From the NCBI RefSeq assembly GCF_006546835.1, contig NZ_VICB01000010.1, forward strand, positions 151,396 to 215,395: a DNA stretch of 64,000 nt. The letters run 5' to 3'. The position numbers and the translations under genes were made by a program. Below, piece by piece: positions 36,270 to 43,997 of this stretch. Within the stretch, counting starts at the first letter, position 1. Each line of letters begins with the position of its first letter. Source of the stretch: Actinomyces johnsonii. GTDB lineage: Bacteria > Actinomycetota > Actinomycetes > Actinomycetales > Actinomycetaceae. Under the pieces are notes generated by a model that saw nothing but the letters and a program-made list of their open reading frames with translations, did no database searches and was not told the origin of the DNA.

Positions 36270-36593
36270 GTCTTAATACACCTTCTGGTGCGAGGTGCTT
36301 TCTGACCCAAATCAATCATTGTTGGCCTCTGCGTTTCGTGTCTCAATGCACCTTCTGGTGCTGGGTGCTTTCTGACTGGGCTCCGGCTGACTATGAGGTG
36401 CCTGCCGGCTAGTCTCAATGCACCTTCTGGTGCTGGGTGCTTTCTGACTTTCACTGTCACGACACGGTGGAGCCTTGATTTTGAGTCTCAATGCACCTTC
36501 TGGTGCTGGGTGCTTTCTGACAGCTCAACTGAGTGAACCCTGTTTGGCATCAGATAGTCTCAATGCACCTTCTGGTGCTGGGTGCTTTCTGAC
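36270..36593 (-). CRISPR. CRISPR array 1 (5 repeats, 4 spacers)
   Basis: 37-nt repeats start at 36270, 36340, 36412, 36485 and 36557. On the plus strand each begins GTCTCAATGC (GTCTTAATAC in the first) and ends GGTGCTTTCTGAC, with an internal hairpin GCACC-TTCT-GGTGC. Spacers are 33-36 nt. The leftmost repeat is the most degenerate and the conserved leader is on the right, so the array is read on the minus strand and newest spacers would be at the right. All four intact repeats carry a C at position 5, unlike the other arrays, so the last 8 nt of the transcribed repeat are ATTGAGAC. Confidence 0.97.
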
Positions 36594-36812
36594 CCCTGCC
36601 TCTGGGAGCGGCATCGTTGCGCCACTTCCGGGGGCTGGAGCGCCACCGGCTCCGCAAGCACCCCGCGGGACCGGCCGGCACCGTCCCTATTTAACCACTT
36701 TTCGGCGTCCTGACGCCAAGCGCCACCGACGTCCCCTCCGGTGCCTCCGGCCACCAGCTTCCGACGAGATCAAGCCAAAAGATCGACGTTTCGACCTGTG
36801 ACTGCAGGCACA
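36594..36812 (-). promoter_or_regulatory. CRISPR leader of array 1
   Basis: About 220 bp nearly identical to sequence right of arrays 2, 3 and 4: CCCTGCCTCTGGGAGCGG, then CTATTTAACCACTTTTCGGC and AGCCAAAAGATCGACGTT. It contains the only AT-rich promoter-like patch in a GC-rich block. Its position next to the non-degenerate repeat end in all four arrays identifies it as the leader, promoting minus-strand transcription. Confidence 0.85.
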
Positions 36813-36821
36813 ACCTGCTGT

Positions 36822-37020
36822 GGTGGAGGTGGAACCGGGCCCTGGACTCGGCGTCAAGGGTGTTTCCCCCGCCGAGCCGTCCGGCCGTCCAGCAGGTAGG
36901 TCAGGAAGGCGTCGAGCTGCCTGTCGGTGTCGGTCATCAATGGTCCATTGCTCGGAGACGACGGACCCGACCGCCTCCGAGTCACGGTCCACCTTATTTG
37001 CTGCACACGGTTGACCTGGA
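36822..37020 (-). pseudogene. Relic of the CorA-like effector gene
   Basis: DNA here matches two separated parts of the intact gene at 39776-41353: the 3' end (CCGCCGAGCCG and neighbours, matching around 39790) and an internal part (GTCGAGCTGCCTGTCGGTGT, matching around 40175). About 340 bp between them, encoding the membrane segments, are deleted. In the minus frame residues such as SEAVGSVVSEQWT match SEAVGFVVSEQWT of the intact protein. The relic has the same position relative to leader and array as the intact gene has at array 2, so it marks a duplicated array-leader-effector module. Confidence 0.8.
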
Positions 37021-37030
37021 CCTTGATGTT

Positions 37031-37600
37031 TTACTGGTCTTTCCAGCGATGAAGAAAGGACTGTGCTCGTGCCTTGGCTTCGCCGTGCCGATCGTCGAGG
37101 AGTTCGAGAAGGTTCATGACGTCGTAAGGGTTGACGATTGCGGCGTCCAGCGATGCGCCGACGAATTCTCTGTCCTTGTCGCGGTTGGCATACAATTTTG
37201 CGACGCACAGATCTTCTGGTAACAGGCAATAGCCTGTGTTACTTAGTGTGCTTCCGGCAAGAGAAGTTGCAGGTCCTGAAACAGCTATGAGGCGGTCTCT
37301 CCATCCGGAAGAGAGGATCGCGGTGGAATCGTCGACGCCGTCGATTGCGAAGCCGTGAAGTTGCTCGAAGGGAGAAAGCTCGCCAGCGACTCCCTCAATG
37401 AGATCCGCCAGTTCTTTGACGGTTTCAGGGTTGTCGTCGATGGGAAGAATGTCGATCTCGCGAGATAGTGTGGCGCGTTTGGGCAGTTCGTCCTCGGAGA
37501 AGGAGGCGAGGATGGACTGTGAGCCGAGGATGGTCACCTCGCTTCTGTTGATGATTGTGCAGGCTGTACGAATGGCGTGGTAGAGCTGCTCACGCCGCAT
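37031..37600 (-). CDS. Nucleotidyltransferase-fold protein, putative toxin of a TA-like pair
   Basis: A 189-residue protein starting at ATG 37600 (MRREQLYHAIRTACTI). It has the minimal nucleotidyltransferase pattern of DUF6036/AbiEii-like proteins: a G-S turn in VTILGSQSILASF and a metal-binding-type acidic motif in LSREIDILPIDDNPET. Its start overlaps by 11 bp the end of an XRE-regulator gene, so the two are translationally coupled. Such pairs are usually toxin-antitoxin or abortive-infection modules, here nested between two CRISPR arrays. Base composition is lower in GC than the backbone, suggesting transfer. Target unknown. Confidence 0.65.
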   Translation of the reverse strand: MRREQLYHAIRTACTIINRSEVTILGSQSILASFSEDELPKRATLSREIDILPIDDNPETVKELADLIEGVAGELSPFEQLHGFAIDGVDDSTAILSSGWRDRLIAVSGPATSLAGSTLSNTGYCLLPEDLCVAKLYANRDKDREFVGASLDAAIVNPYDVMNLLELLDDRHGEAKARAQSFLHRWKDQ

Positions 37601-38183
37601 AGTGCTTCCTCTCCCAGTAGATGACGGCCTGGCGTTGGGGTGCGCTGAGAAATCCCGCCATGGGAGAGACGTCTCGGAGCAGACAGGCGTCCTCGTCTTC
37701 GGCGCACATGCGTTCACGCATCGTTTCGATGTCGCCTGATTCGATCCATGACTTCCAGCGTTCGAGAGTCGACCGGTGCAGCGTCCCTTGAACCGAGTGC
37801 TCATTGCGTGCGATTCCGGTGACAACCTGTGGGTGCCAGGATGATGTCTCCGACCAGTTGGTGGAGGCATCGACCAGTCGGTGGAGCATGAGGCTGCGGC
37901 GTCGTGAGCGGCTGGAGGCCGCAGCGCTGTCCGGAGTGATGCTGGTGATGCCGGGGTCGAGGTTGGGGAGAGGTGTTGTGTTGTCGGGGATGTGTGGGGC
38001 CACGATCCCGAGATCCTCCAAGCCCAGGGCGCCGAGGTAGCGGGCGCGCGTGCGCAACGTAATGTCGCCTCGCGCTTCTCGTGTCTCGGTCTGAGATACG
38101 GAGGCGACAGAAACCCCTAGGCGTTGTGCGAGCTCACTCTGCGCAACGCCCAGGCTGCGCCGGGCCTCCTGAATCGTAGTCAC
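37590..38183 (-). CDS. XRE-family helix-turn-helix regulator, putative antitoxin
   Basis: A 197-residue protein. Residues 1-55 are a Cro/CI-type helix-turn-helix (LGVAQSELAQRLGVSVASVSQ), the next ~35 are a linker and residues ~95-197 form a second domain without a recognised name (WHPQVVTGIARNEHSV, LERWKSWIESGDIETM). It is encoded upstream of and overlaps the nucleotidyltransferase gene, the usual order for an autoregulated antitoxin. The promoter is probably in the AT-rich patch at 38184-38205 (AAGTTATAAGTTAAAGG on the plus strand). Confidence 0.75.
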   Translation of the reverse strand: MTTIQEARRSLGVAQSELAQRLGVSVASVSQTETREARGDITLRTRARYLGALGLEDLGIVAPHIPDNTTPLPNLDPGITSITPDSAAASSRSRRRSLMLHRLVDASTNWSETSSWHPQVVTGIARNEHSVQGTLHRSTLERWKSWIESGDIETMRERMCAEDEDACLLRDVSPMAGFLSAPQRQAVIYWERKHYAA

Positions 38184-38606
38184 GTACTTAAGTTATAAGT
38201 TAAAGGCTGGCGTTGGCAACCGTTCTTTCGGTGGCGTCATCGTCCTGCCTCTGCGTCGCCGCTGAAGCAGGGTTGGTGTGGGACATGGATATTGGTCCGC
38301 CGACGCGTTGACTGCGTCCCGTGAGCGGGCGACGAGCAGGCGGCTGGGCTCCTTGGCACGGCCCGCCTGGCTTTGCGTCTGCTGGCCGGTCCCTGCGGTA
38401 GAGGCGTTTCGGTTGCGTGATGCTTGCTGGAATCCTGCGAGTTCACCTGGCACGAATCCACCTGGGGTGGAGGCCTTGGTTGTCGTCGAGGAGGGCGGCG
38501 CCCGTGGTGGCGGGGTGGTTCGGGTCGGCTCGGAGGGCCTGTTCAAGGGGCTGGCGGTCGGACTGACCGTTTTCCGGCGCTGTTGGCAGCCACCGCACGG
38601 CAATTC
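38184..38606. repeat. Left flank of array 2
   Basis: About 420 bp without a credible gene. It carries the second copy of the flank described at 35803-36002. Open frames here run into the CRISPR repeats and are not genes. Confidence 0.5.
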
Positions 38607-39515
38607 CGGTGAACAGGCCTTCCGGTGCCGGGTGCCTTCTGACGCGGAAACGCCGAGACATTCAAATTGGTCGGCATGGTGTCTTAATGCACCTTCTGGT
38701 GCTGGGTGCTTTCTGACTGGTTATCGCGGGTCTAAGCCTCGGCGGTTTCGTCGTCTTAATGCACCTTCTGGTGCTGGGTGCTTTCTGACATCGTGGACGA
38801 CGACGGGCACCAGTGGGTGCAGCGGTCTTAATGCACCTTCTGGTGCGAGGTGCTTTCTGACAGGTCTACGACCGCCTCCTTGACTGGGCCCGCACTCGTC
38901 TTAATGCACCTTCTGGTGCGAGGTGCTTTCTGACGAGTATATCCGCACTCTCGATGACTCCTCCGAATTCAGGTCTTAATGCACCTTCTGGTGCTGGGTG
39001 CTTTCTGACCCTGAAAGGAGAAAGTCATGAGTATTGTTACTACGTCTTAATGCACCTTCTGGTGCTGGGTGCTTTCTGACGCGTGAGACGGGCGTGTCTC
39101 GCGTGTCGCTGGACGATGTCTTAATGCACCTTCTGGTGCTGGGTGCTTTCTGACAGCGAAGTCCCTGGCTTATAGCCGAGATTCGCAGGAGTCTTAATGC
39201 ACCTTCTGGTGCTGGGTGCTTTCTGACCCATGTCCGTGGCTTACCGGACGTTCCTGTTGCAGGGTCTTAATGCACCTTCTGGTGCTGGGTGCTTTCTGAC
39301 TGTGAAGACCACTACCATCTCTGTTGATGAGAAGTCTTAATGCACCTTCTGGTGCTGGGTGCTTTCTGACACGCCAACTGGGTGCACCTGAGCACCCGGG
39401 TGGTGGTCTTAATGCACCTTCTGGTGCTGGGTGCTTTCTGACTAGTTAAAAGCGGTGGAAATATGAAATGGATAATTAGTCTTAATGCACCTTCTGGTGC
39501 TGGGTGCTTTCTGAC
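38607..39515 (-). CRISPR. CRISPR array 2 (12 repeats plus one decayed, 12 spacers)
   Basis: The 37-nt repeats start at 38681, 38753, 38825, 38898, 38973, 39044, 39118, 39191, 39264, 39334, 39406 and 39479; a decayed repeat occupies 38607-38643. The consensus on the plus strand begins GTCTTAATGC and ends GGTGCTTTCTGAC; two copies have GCGAGGTG instead of GCTGGGTG. Spacers are 33-38 nt. The left end is decayed and the leader is on the right, so transcription is on the minus strand. Several spacers contain a start codon on the plus strand, for example AAAGGAGAAAGTCATG in 39010-39043. Confidence 0.98.
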
Positions 39516-39737
39516 TCCTGCCTCTGGGAGTGGCGTCGTTGTGCCACTTCCGGGGGATGGAGCGCCACCGGCTCCGCAAGCACCCCGCGGGACCGGCCGG
39601 CACCGCCCCTATTTAACCACTTTTCGGCGTCCTGACGCCAAGCGCCACCGACGCCCCCTCGGGCGCCTTCAGCTACCAACTTCCAACGACGCCAAGCCAA
39701 AAGATCGACGTTTCGACCTGTGACTGCAGGCACAACC
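39516..39737 (-). promoter_or_regulatory. CRISPR leader of array 2
   Basis: Same ~200-bp leader as beside array 1, including CTATTTAACCACTTTTCGGC. It separates the array from the 3' end of the CorA-like gene, which is on the same strand, so read-through from that gene could also enter the array. Confidence 0.85.
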
Positions 39738-39775
39738 CGCTGTGGTGGAGGTGGAACCGGGCCCTGGACTCGGTG

Positions 39776-41353
39776 TCAGGAATGTTTCCCCCGCCGAGCC
39801 GCCCGGCTGCCCAGCTTGTCGACGAGCAACCAGATCCCACCGCCGATGAGGACCGACCCGATAAGACCGAAGCCAAGAATCCATCCCCATCCTGCGTCCC
39901 AGCCGCCGATGTGCTGGTGCCGGACCGCAATGCCCTTAGCGGCCTCCCAATTGGACCAGATCTCCAGGAACACGCTCAGGGGCAGGCCGATGAAGGTCAG
40001 AACCGCCAGGGCGATCTCCATGATCCGCGTGGAGCGGGCGCGCTCCTCCTCGGCTTTCTGGTCGTCGCGACCGATGCGCATCAGCACGTTCTCCCGGAGC
40101 CTGTGCGCCTGATCCCTGGCCTCCTCAACCAGCAGGGGAATCCGGTAGGTGTCCAGTAGGTAGGTCAGGAAGCCGTCGAGCTGCCTGTCGGTGTCGGTCA
40201 TCATGGTCCACTGCTCGGAGACGACGAACCCGACCGCCTCCGAGTCGAGCTCGATCACACGATCCACCTCATCCGCGGCACGCGGCTGTACATCGGCCAG
40301 ACGAGCCATGAGCGAAGACGCTCGGTATCGCTGAAGCGGCATGAGCAGAATCGCCTCGATAAAACGCCCCTCAACCTGGGCCAGAGGGAAGAACCCTCCC
40401 TGCTGAACCTGACAGAAGGAGCACCCATGGGATCCTGCGTAGGCCGTCCAAGTCTGTGAGAGCCGGTGGAGCTGCTGAGCACGCTGCTCGAAGAGCCCAT
40501 CCTGGAAGGTCTCGTCGGTGCGCCGAGGAAGGTGCCCCCACCGCCACGAACTGATGATGATGCGTTCCCTCGTCATGCCCGATTCGGGATCGGTGACGGA
40601 CTGCCTGAGCCCCCGGCACTGCTCACCCGCAGTCCTTTCCTGCTCGGTACGCACGTCAGAGTCGTCCAGCTCGAAGCCCTCTCCTTGCTCCGAGGCGACG
40701 ACGTCGTACGGCACGTAGGTGATGGTGTAGGGGTCGATATCCTCGAGACCGTTCACATCAGTGACGCCGAAGCCATGACCGACGTCGTCCGGGCCATATT
40801 CGGACAGGAGGGAGAGGACTCGACTCACCTCATAGACGAGTTCCTTTCTCCCCCTTGGCTCCTGCGTGAGGTTACGGACCCAGGAGAACGCCTGAGGACT
40901 CGACGGGTCGCGCAGAACCAGGTGCATGGCGATAAGCACCTTCGTTACCGTCTTTGGGGCGGGACAATTTCCGAAGGAGCCTGAGGGGATACTCACGGTC
41001 TCGATTCTGAGAACGTCCCACGCAAAGGCCGCGAGAGGAGCGGCGCCGTGGCTGGTCCGGTTCTTCTCGCTGATGAATACGGGTGAGAGGTCCTCGTAGA
41101 CATAGTGGCCGCGGTGCTCAGCGGAGAGCATCCGTTTCCTCACCGGCTCACGCAGCCGGCGAGATGCCCCGTCGAAAACGGTCCGGCCCACTCCTCCGGT
41201 GATCGGTACCGGGCCTGGGGCGAAGAGGTGTCGCCACTGCTCCCACTGTCCGGGCAACTCCCACGGTACGACGACGATGACACGTAATGCGTTGTCATCC
41301 TCGGCATCGATCTCCATGAGTTCCGTCGGCGTGCGCTTATCGATCTGATTCAT
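39776..41353 (-). CDS. CorA-like two-TM membrane protein, candidate type III CRISPR effector
   Basis: A 525-residue protein with a long soluble N-terminal part (residues ~1-435, with a single CSFC pair) and two C-terminal membrane segments (about 444-466 and 489-512). The first reads LTFIGLPLSVFLEIW, which resembles the LT-x-FLP-LT segment of CorA channels, preceded by a charged helix (RLRENVLMRIGRDDQKAEEE) as in CorA. The GMN ion-selectivity motif of true CorA is absent. Divergent CorA proteins are known in type III CRISPR loci, where some are gated by nucleotide second messengers. It starts 11 bp after the Csm6-like gene on the same strand, so the two form an operon. An unrelated two-TM protein remains possible. 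Confidence 0.6.
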   Translation of the reverse strand: MNQIDKRTPTELMEIDAEDDNALRVIVVVPWELPGQWEQWRHLFAPGPVPITGGVGRTVFDGASRRLREPVRKRMLSAEHRGHYVYEDLSPVFISEKNRTSHGAAPLAAFAWDVLRIETVSIPSGSFGNCPAPKTVTKVLIAMHLVLRDPSSPQAFSWVRNLTQEPRGRKELVYEVSRVLSLLSEYGPDDVGHGFGVTDVNGLEDIDPYTITYVPYDVVASEQGEGFELDDSDVRTEQERTAGEQCRGLRQSVTDPESGMTRERIIISSWRWGHLPRRTDETFQDGLFEQRAQQLHRLSQTWTAYAGSHGCSFCQVQQGGFFPLAQVEGRFIEAILLMPLQRYRASSLMARLADVQPRAADEVDRVIELDSEAVGFVVSEQWTMMTDTDRQLDGFLTYLLDTYRIPLLVEEARDQAHRLRENVLMRIGRDDQKAEEERARSTRIMEIALAVLTFIGLPLSVFLEIWSNWEAAKGIAVRHQHIGGWDAGWGWILGFGLIGSVLIGGGIWLLVDKLGSRAARRGKHS

Positions 41354-41364
41354 TGATGTGGTCT

Positions 41365-43728
41365 CTATTCTGTCCAGATAATGAGGCTCATGAATCGCGT
41401 GTACCAGTCCGATTCAGTTGAAACACCTAAAGCTACGGCTGCATCCTCAAGGCAGTCGATGGTGCACTGAAGGACGTCCTGGTAAGAATGCAGTTGAGGT
41501 GTCGTAATTGCAAAGTCGTTCAGTGTATCCTGGGTTGCTACAGAAGTTGGGTTATTTCCGTGCGTAACCACTAGTCGGTTACGAATTTCGGCTAACATTC
41601 GCAGATAATCGCCTCTAGGTAAGTCTTTGAGTTTGCGAGATCTCGGGGGCGTGTCCTCAGGCTTCAATCGACTAATTAGTTTAAAATTTGAGCCTTCATG
41701 AAAGAGTGTCGTCCCTGCTGGTCTGGGGTTGAACTTAACTGCTTCAGCTGCAATCACAACAAGCCTGGGGTCGATATTTCCGTCTCCGATTTGATCGATG
41801 ATGAAATTTATTGCACGCAGAATCGATATCAAAGTGCCAGCATGGTAGTCCGCACAGTTCTCCGGTAACGGTTCTTTGACTGCGGTTTGATACTCCTCCT
41901 TCAAACGATCGCATTCTTCAGCTCGTTTGATAAGTTCCTGGTCGCCTGCTCGTAATACCCGGGCCGCGCTTATTAGGTTGAAGTTGCGCAGACTGGCTGA
42001 TGCCGCGTCTCGCAGAGCGCCTTTCGCGTCGCTATGGAGGGCGATTCGGTGAAACTGGGTTTGAGTCTGGCCGTCGTCGATATCAAAGTAGGTGGTGATA
42101 AACAACGGACTAGCATGTTCTGCGCACCATTGTTGCGCGGCTTTCAGTGCTCCGTATATAGCCGGCTTCTGTCCGGTCCCAACGATTACCACTGCGGCTG
42201 GGGACATGACGTTGAGCGCCTTCTTGACTGTATTTTCTGCGCTATCTAGGACTTCTGGTGTGCAGGAGTATTCGTCAGAACTAGACCCTTCGTACTTGAA
42301 TTCGAAAGTTGATGGCGTGCTCTCACTCCAACCGAGAGCCCTATTTGTTGACTTTGCCGCTTCGTTGCTGTTGATTGCTAGTTGCTTGGATTTTTCTGCT
42401 TTGGAGTGTAAGGCGACGAAGGTTGCCCTTGGCTCGGGGGAGTTCTTTAGTCGTCCTGGAATGGCTGCCAGTACGTCTTTCTTGGGCGGGATTTTGAGAA
42501 CTCGTTCGGGGATATAGTCACCTCGAGATGAGAATCCGCATCCAAATATATATAATATAGAGCAATCATTTGGCCTGGAAAGCCAGTCTGGGAACTCTCC
42601 AGGCAGTTCTGCGATCGCATTCACCGCAATGAAATCACTGAAGTCTAGAGTTTCCCCGCCATGTACTGTTTTCTTTCCAATCTCATTGAGATTTCCTTGG
42701 AGGGACAACCAATCTGCTGACTTTGGGCACTTTTCTCTAAGGTTATCCTTTAACTGTTTTGCGGCATTGATGGCTTCCCCTAAAGTGGGGGCTTTCTTTT
42801 TGTCTCCCTTTGCGAATAAATTATGATGTAAGTTATACTTCAGAGTGTCTTGCTCTTGATAGAGAAGGGTTTCGTAGTGTTTTTCGACCCATGCGCGGAG
42901 TGCCAATCCTGCTCCGATGTCGGCGCGCGCCATATCTAGGCGAACGATTTGAGCTAGCTCGTCCTCCGTGAGTATTTGTGGGGTGTCGCGAAATTTGTTG
43001 GCTATGTTTATGAGAGACTTGTGTTGTGCTGTAATTGTGAGATCGATTTTGTTGTGTTCCGTTTTCCAATCTTTGGCTTCGATAAGATAGCCGAGCGATC
43101 TGAGCCAATAAAAGGGTGCCTCTTCGATTTTTTCCTTATTAACGAATATAGCCTTGTTCTCGGTCATTCCCGGAGATGCCGACAACCTCCAGTTGAAACC
43201 TAACCGATCAACTGTTCCCATGATTGATAGTACAGTCATTGTTGCTGCTGATATTCCATTAACTATGACGTCTTCAGTCGAAGGTATATTTCGTAAAGTC
43301 TCGTCCAGACTGCTGGTTCGGGTTTCTTCTTGTAAACCGCCGTCGCCTATAACTTGGACGTCGAATCTGAGTCCATATTTTTCTTCTATGTTTTTCTTGA
43401 CTTCCGGGAGATTCATCGCCTTTTCCAGGAGGTGGGCGATGGTGTTGGTCTCGGTTCCTGATACTCCTTGATTGGTGCCGTAGAGCAGGATATGGACGTC
43501 TTGGAGTGGGCGCTCAAGGGAGGCGAGTGTTAGTGCCAGCGGTGTAGGGGCGGTGCGCGTTTGATCTTTCGTCAACACTGAAACTAAGTCGAGAGTGTTG
43601 CGGCATCTGATTTTCTGAAGTATCTCTGTTTCGGCGTTCTTCTGGGCTGTCAGCCTTTCGGGGCGGGGTATATGAGTGATGTTGATCCCTAAGTCACCAT
43701 TGCCAACTGGGTGAATGATAGTCGTCAT
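41365..43728 (-). CDS. csm6: Fused CARF-HEPN-CARF-HEPN ribonuclease (Csm6-2 type)
   Basis: A 787-residue protein, about twice the usual Csm6 length. The first half has a CARF-like Rossmann core (DVHILLYGTNQGVSGTET near residue 80, VIVNGISAATM near 155) and a HEPN-like region ending LNEIGKKTVHGG (His 356). The second half has another CARF (VVIVGTGQKPAIYGALKAA, ~residue 513) and HEPN motif EIRNRLVVTHG (Arg 716/718 to His 723, Rx4-6H). The N-terminal HEPN lacks the Arg, so only the C-terminal site looks complete. The fusion corresponds to Csm6-2 enzymes, which bind cyclic oligoadenylate made by Cas10 and cut RNA. The gene is clearly AT-richer than its neighbours, a sign of transfer. Confidence 0.85.
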   Translation of the reverse strand: MTTIIHPVGNGDLGINITHIPRPERLTAQKNAETEILQKIRCRNTLDLVSVLTKDQTRTAPTPLALTLASLERPLQDVHILLYGTNQGVSGTETNTIAHLLEKAMNLPEVKKNIEEKYGLRFDVQVIGDGGLQEETRTSSLDETLRNIPSTEDVIVNGISAATMTVLSIMGTVDRLGFNWRLSASPGMTENKAIFVNKEKIEEAPFYWLRSLGYLIEAKDWKTEHNKIDLTITAQHKSLINIANKFRDTPQILTEDELAQIVRLDMARADIGAGLALRAWVEKHYETLLYQEQDTLKYNLHHNLFAKGDKKKAPTLGEAINAAKQLKDNLREKCPKSADWLSLQGNLNEIGKKTVHGGETLDFSDFIAVNAIAELPGEFPDWLSRPNDCSILYIFGCGFSSRGDYIPERVLKIPPKKDVLAAIPGRLKNSPEPRATFVALHSKAEKSKQLAINSNEAAKSTNRALGWSESTPSTFEFKYEGSSSDEYSCTPEVLDSAENTVKKALNVMSPAAVVIVGTGQKPAIYGALKAAQQWCAEHASPLFITTYFDIDDGQTQTQFHRIALHSDAKGALRDAASASLRNFNLISAARVLRAGDQELIKRAEECDRLKEEYQTAVKEPLPENCADYHAGTLISILRAINFIIDQIGDGNIDPRLVVIAAEAVKFNPRPAGTTLFHEGSNFKLISRLKPEDTPPRSRKLKDLPRGDYLRMLAEIRNRLVVTHGNNPTSVATQDTLNDFAITTPQLHSYQDVLQCTIDCLEDAAVALGVSTESDWYTRFMSLIIWTE

Positions 43729-43997
43729 TGCCTTGTTCTTTCCGTTTGCAGACGCCTGGTAAGGTGATGGGTGCCCCGTAAGAGTGTCACATTTGATGCG
43801 ATCGTGCAGAACTTCTGCAAAGTTGACGATTCACCTATTGTCGTCGCTGCTGTTCAAAAGAGTGGAACGTTAAACCTGCATAACGATCTTTGTCAAGAGC
43901 GTCTTTTTCTCTGGTCAAACACTCGCCACACCAACCGGCTGTCTGGTAAGACTGTTCCGGGACGCAAAGCCGCGCCACCGTCCGAACGGAGTTGACG
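43729..43997. promoter_or_regulatory. Divergent region between csm6-like operon and cas10 operon
   Basis: A 269-bp region between two divergent CRISPR operons that should hold both promoters. The left part is AT-rich. CGGAG at 43987-43991 serves as the ribosome-binding site of cas10. Confidence 0.5.

Noticed and set aside
38278..38883. 201-codon open frame upstream of array 2
   Set aside because: It runs through CRISPR repeats and flanking duplicated DNA, so it is not a protein gene.
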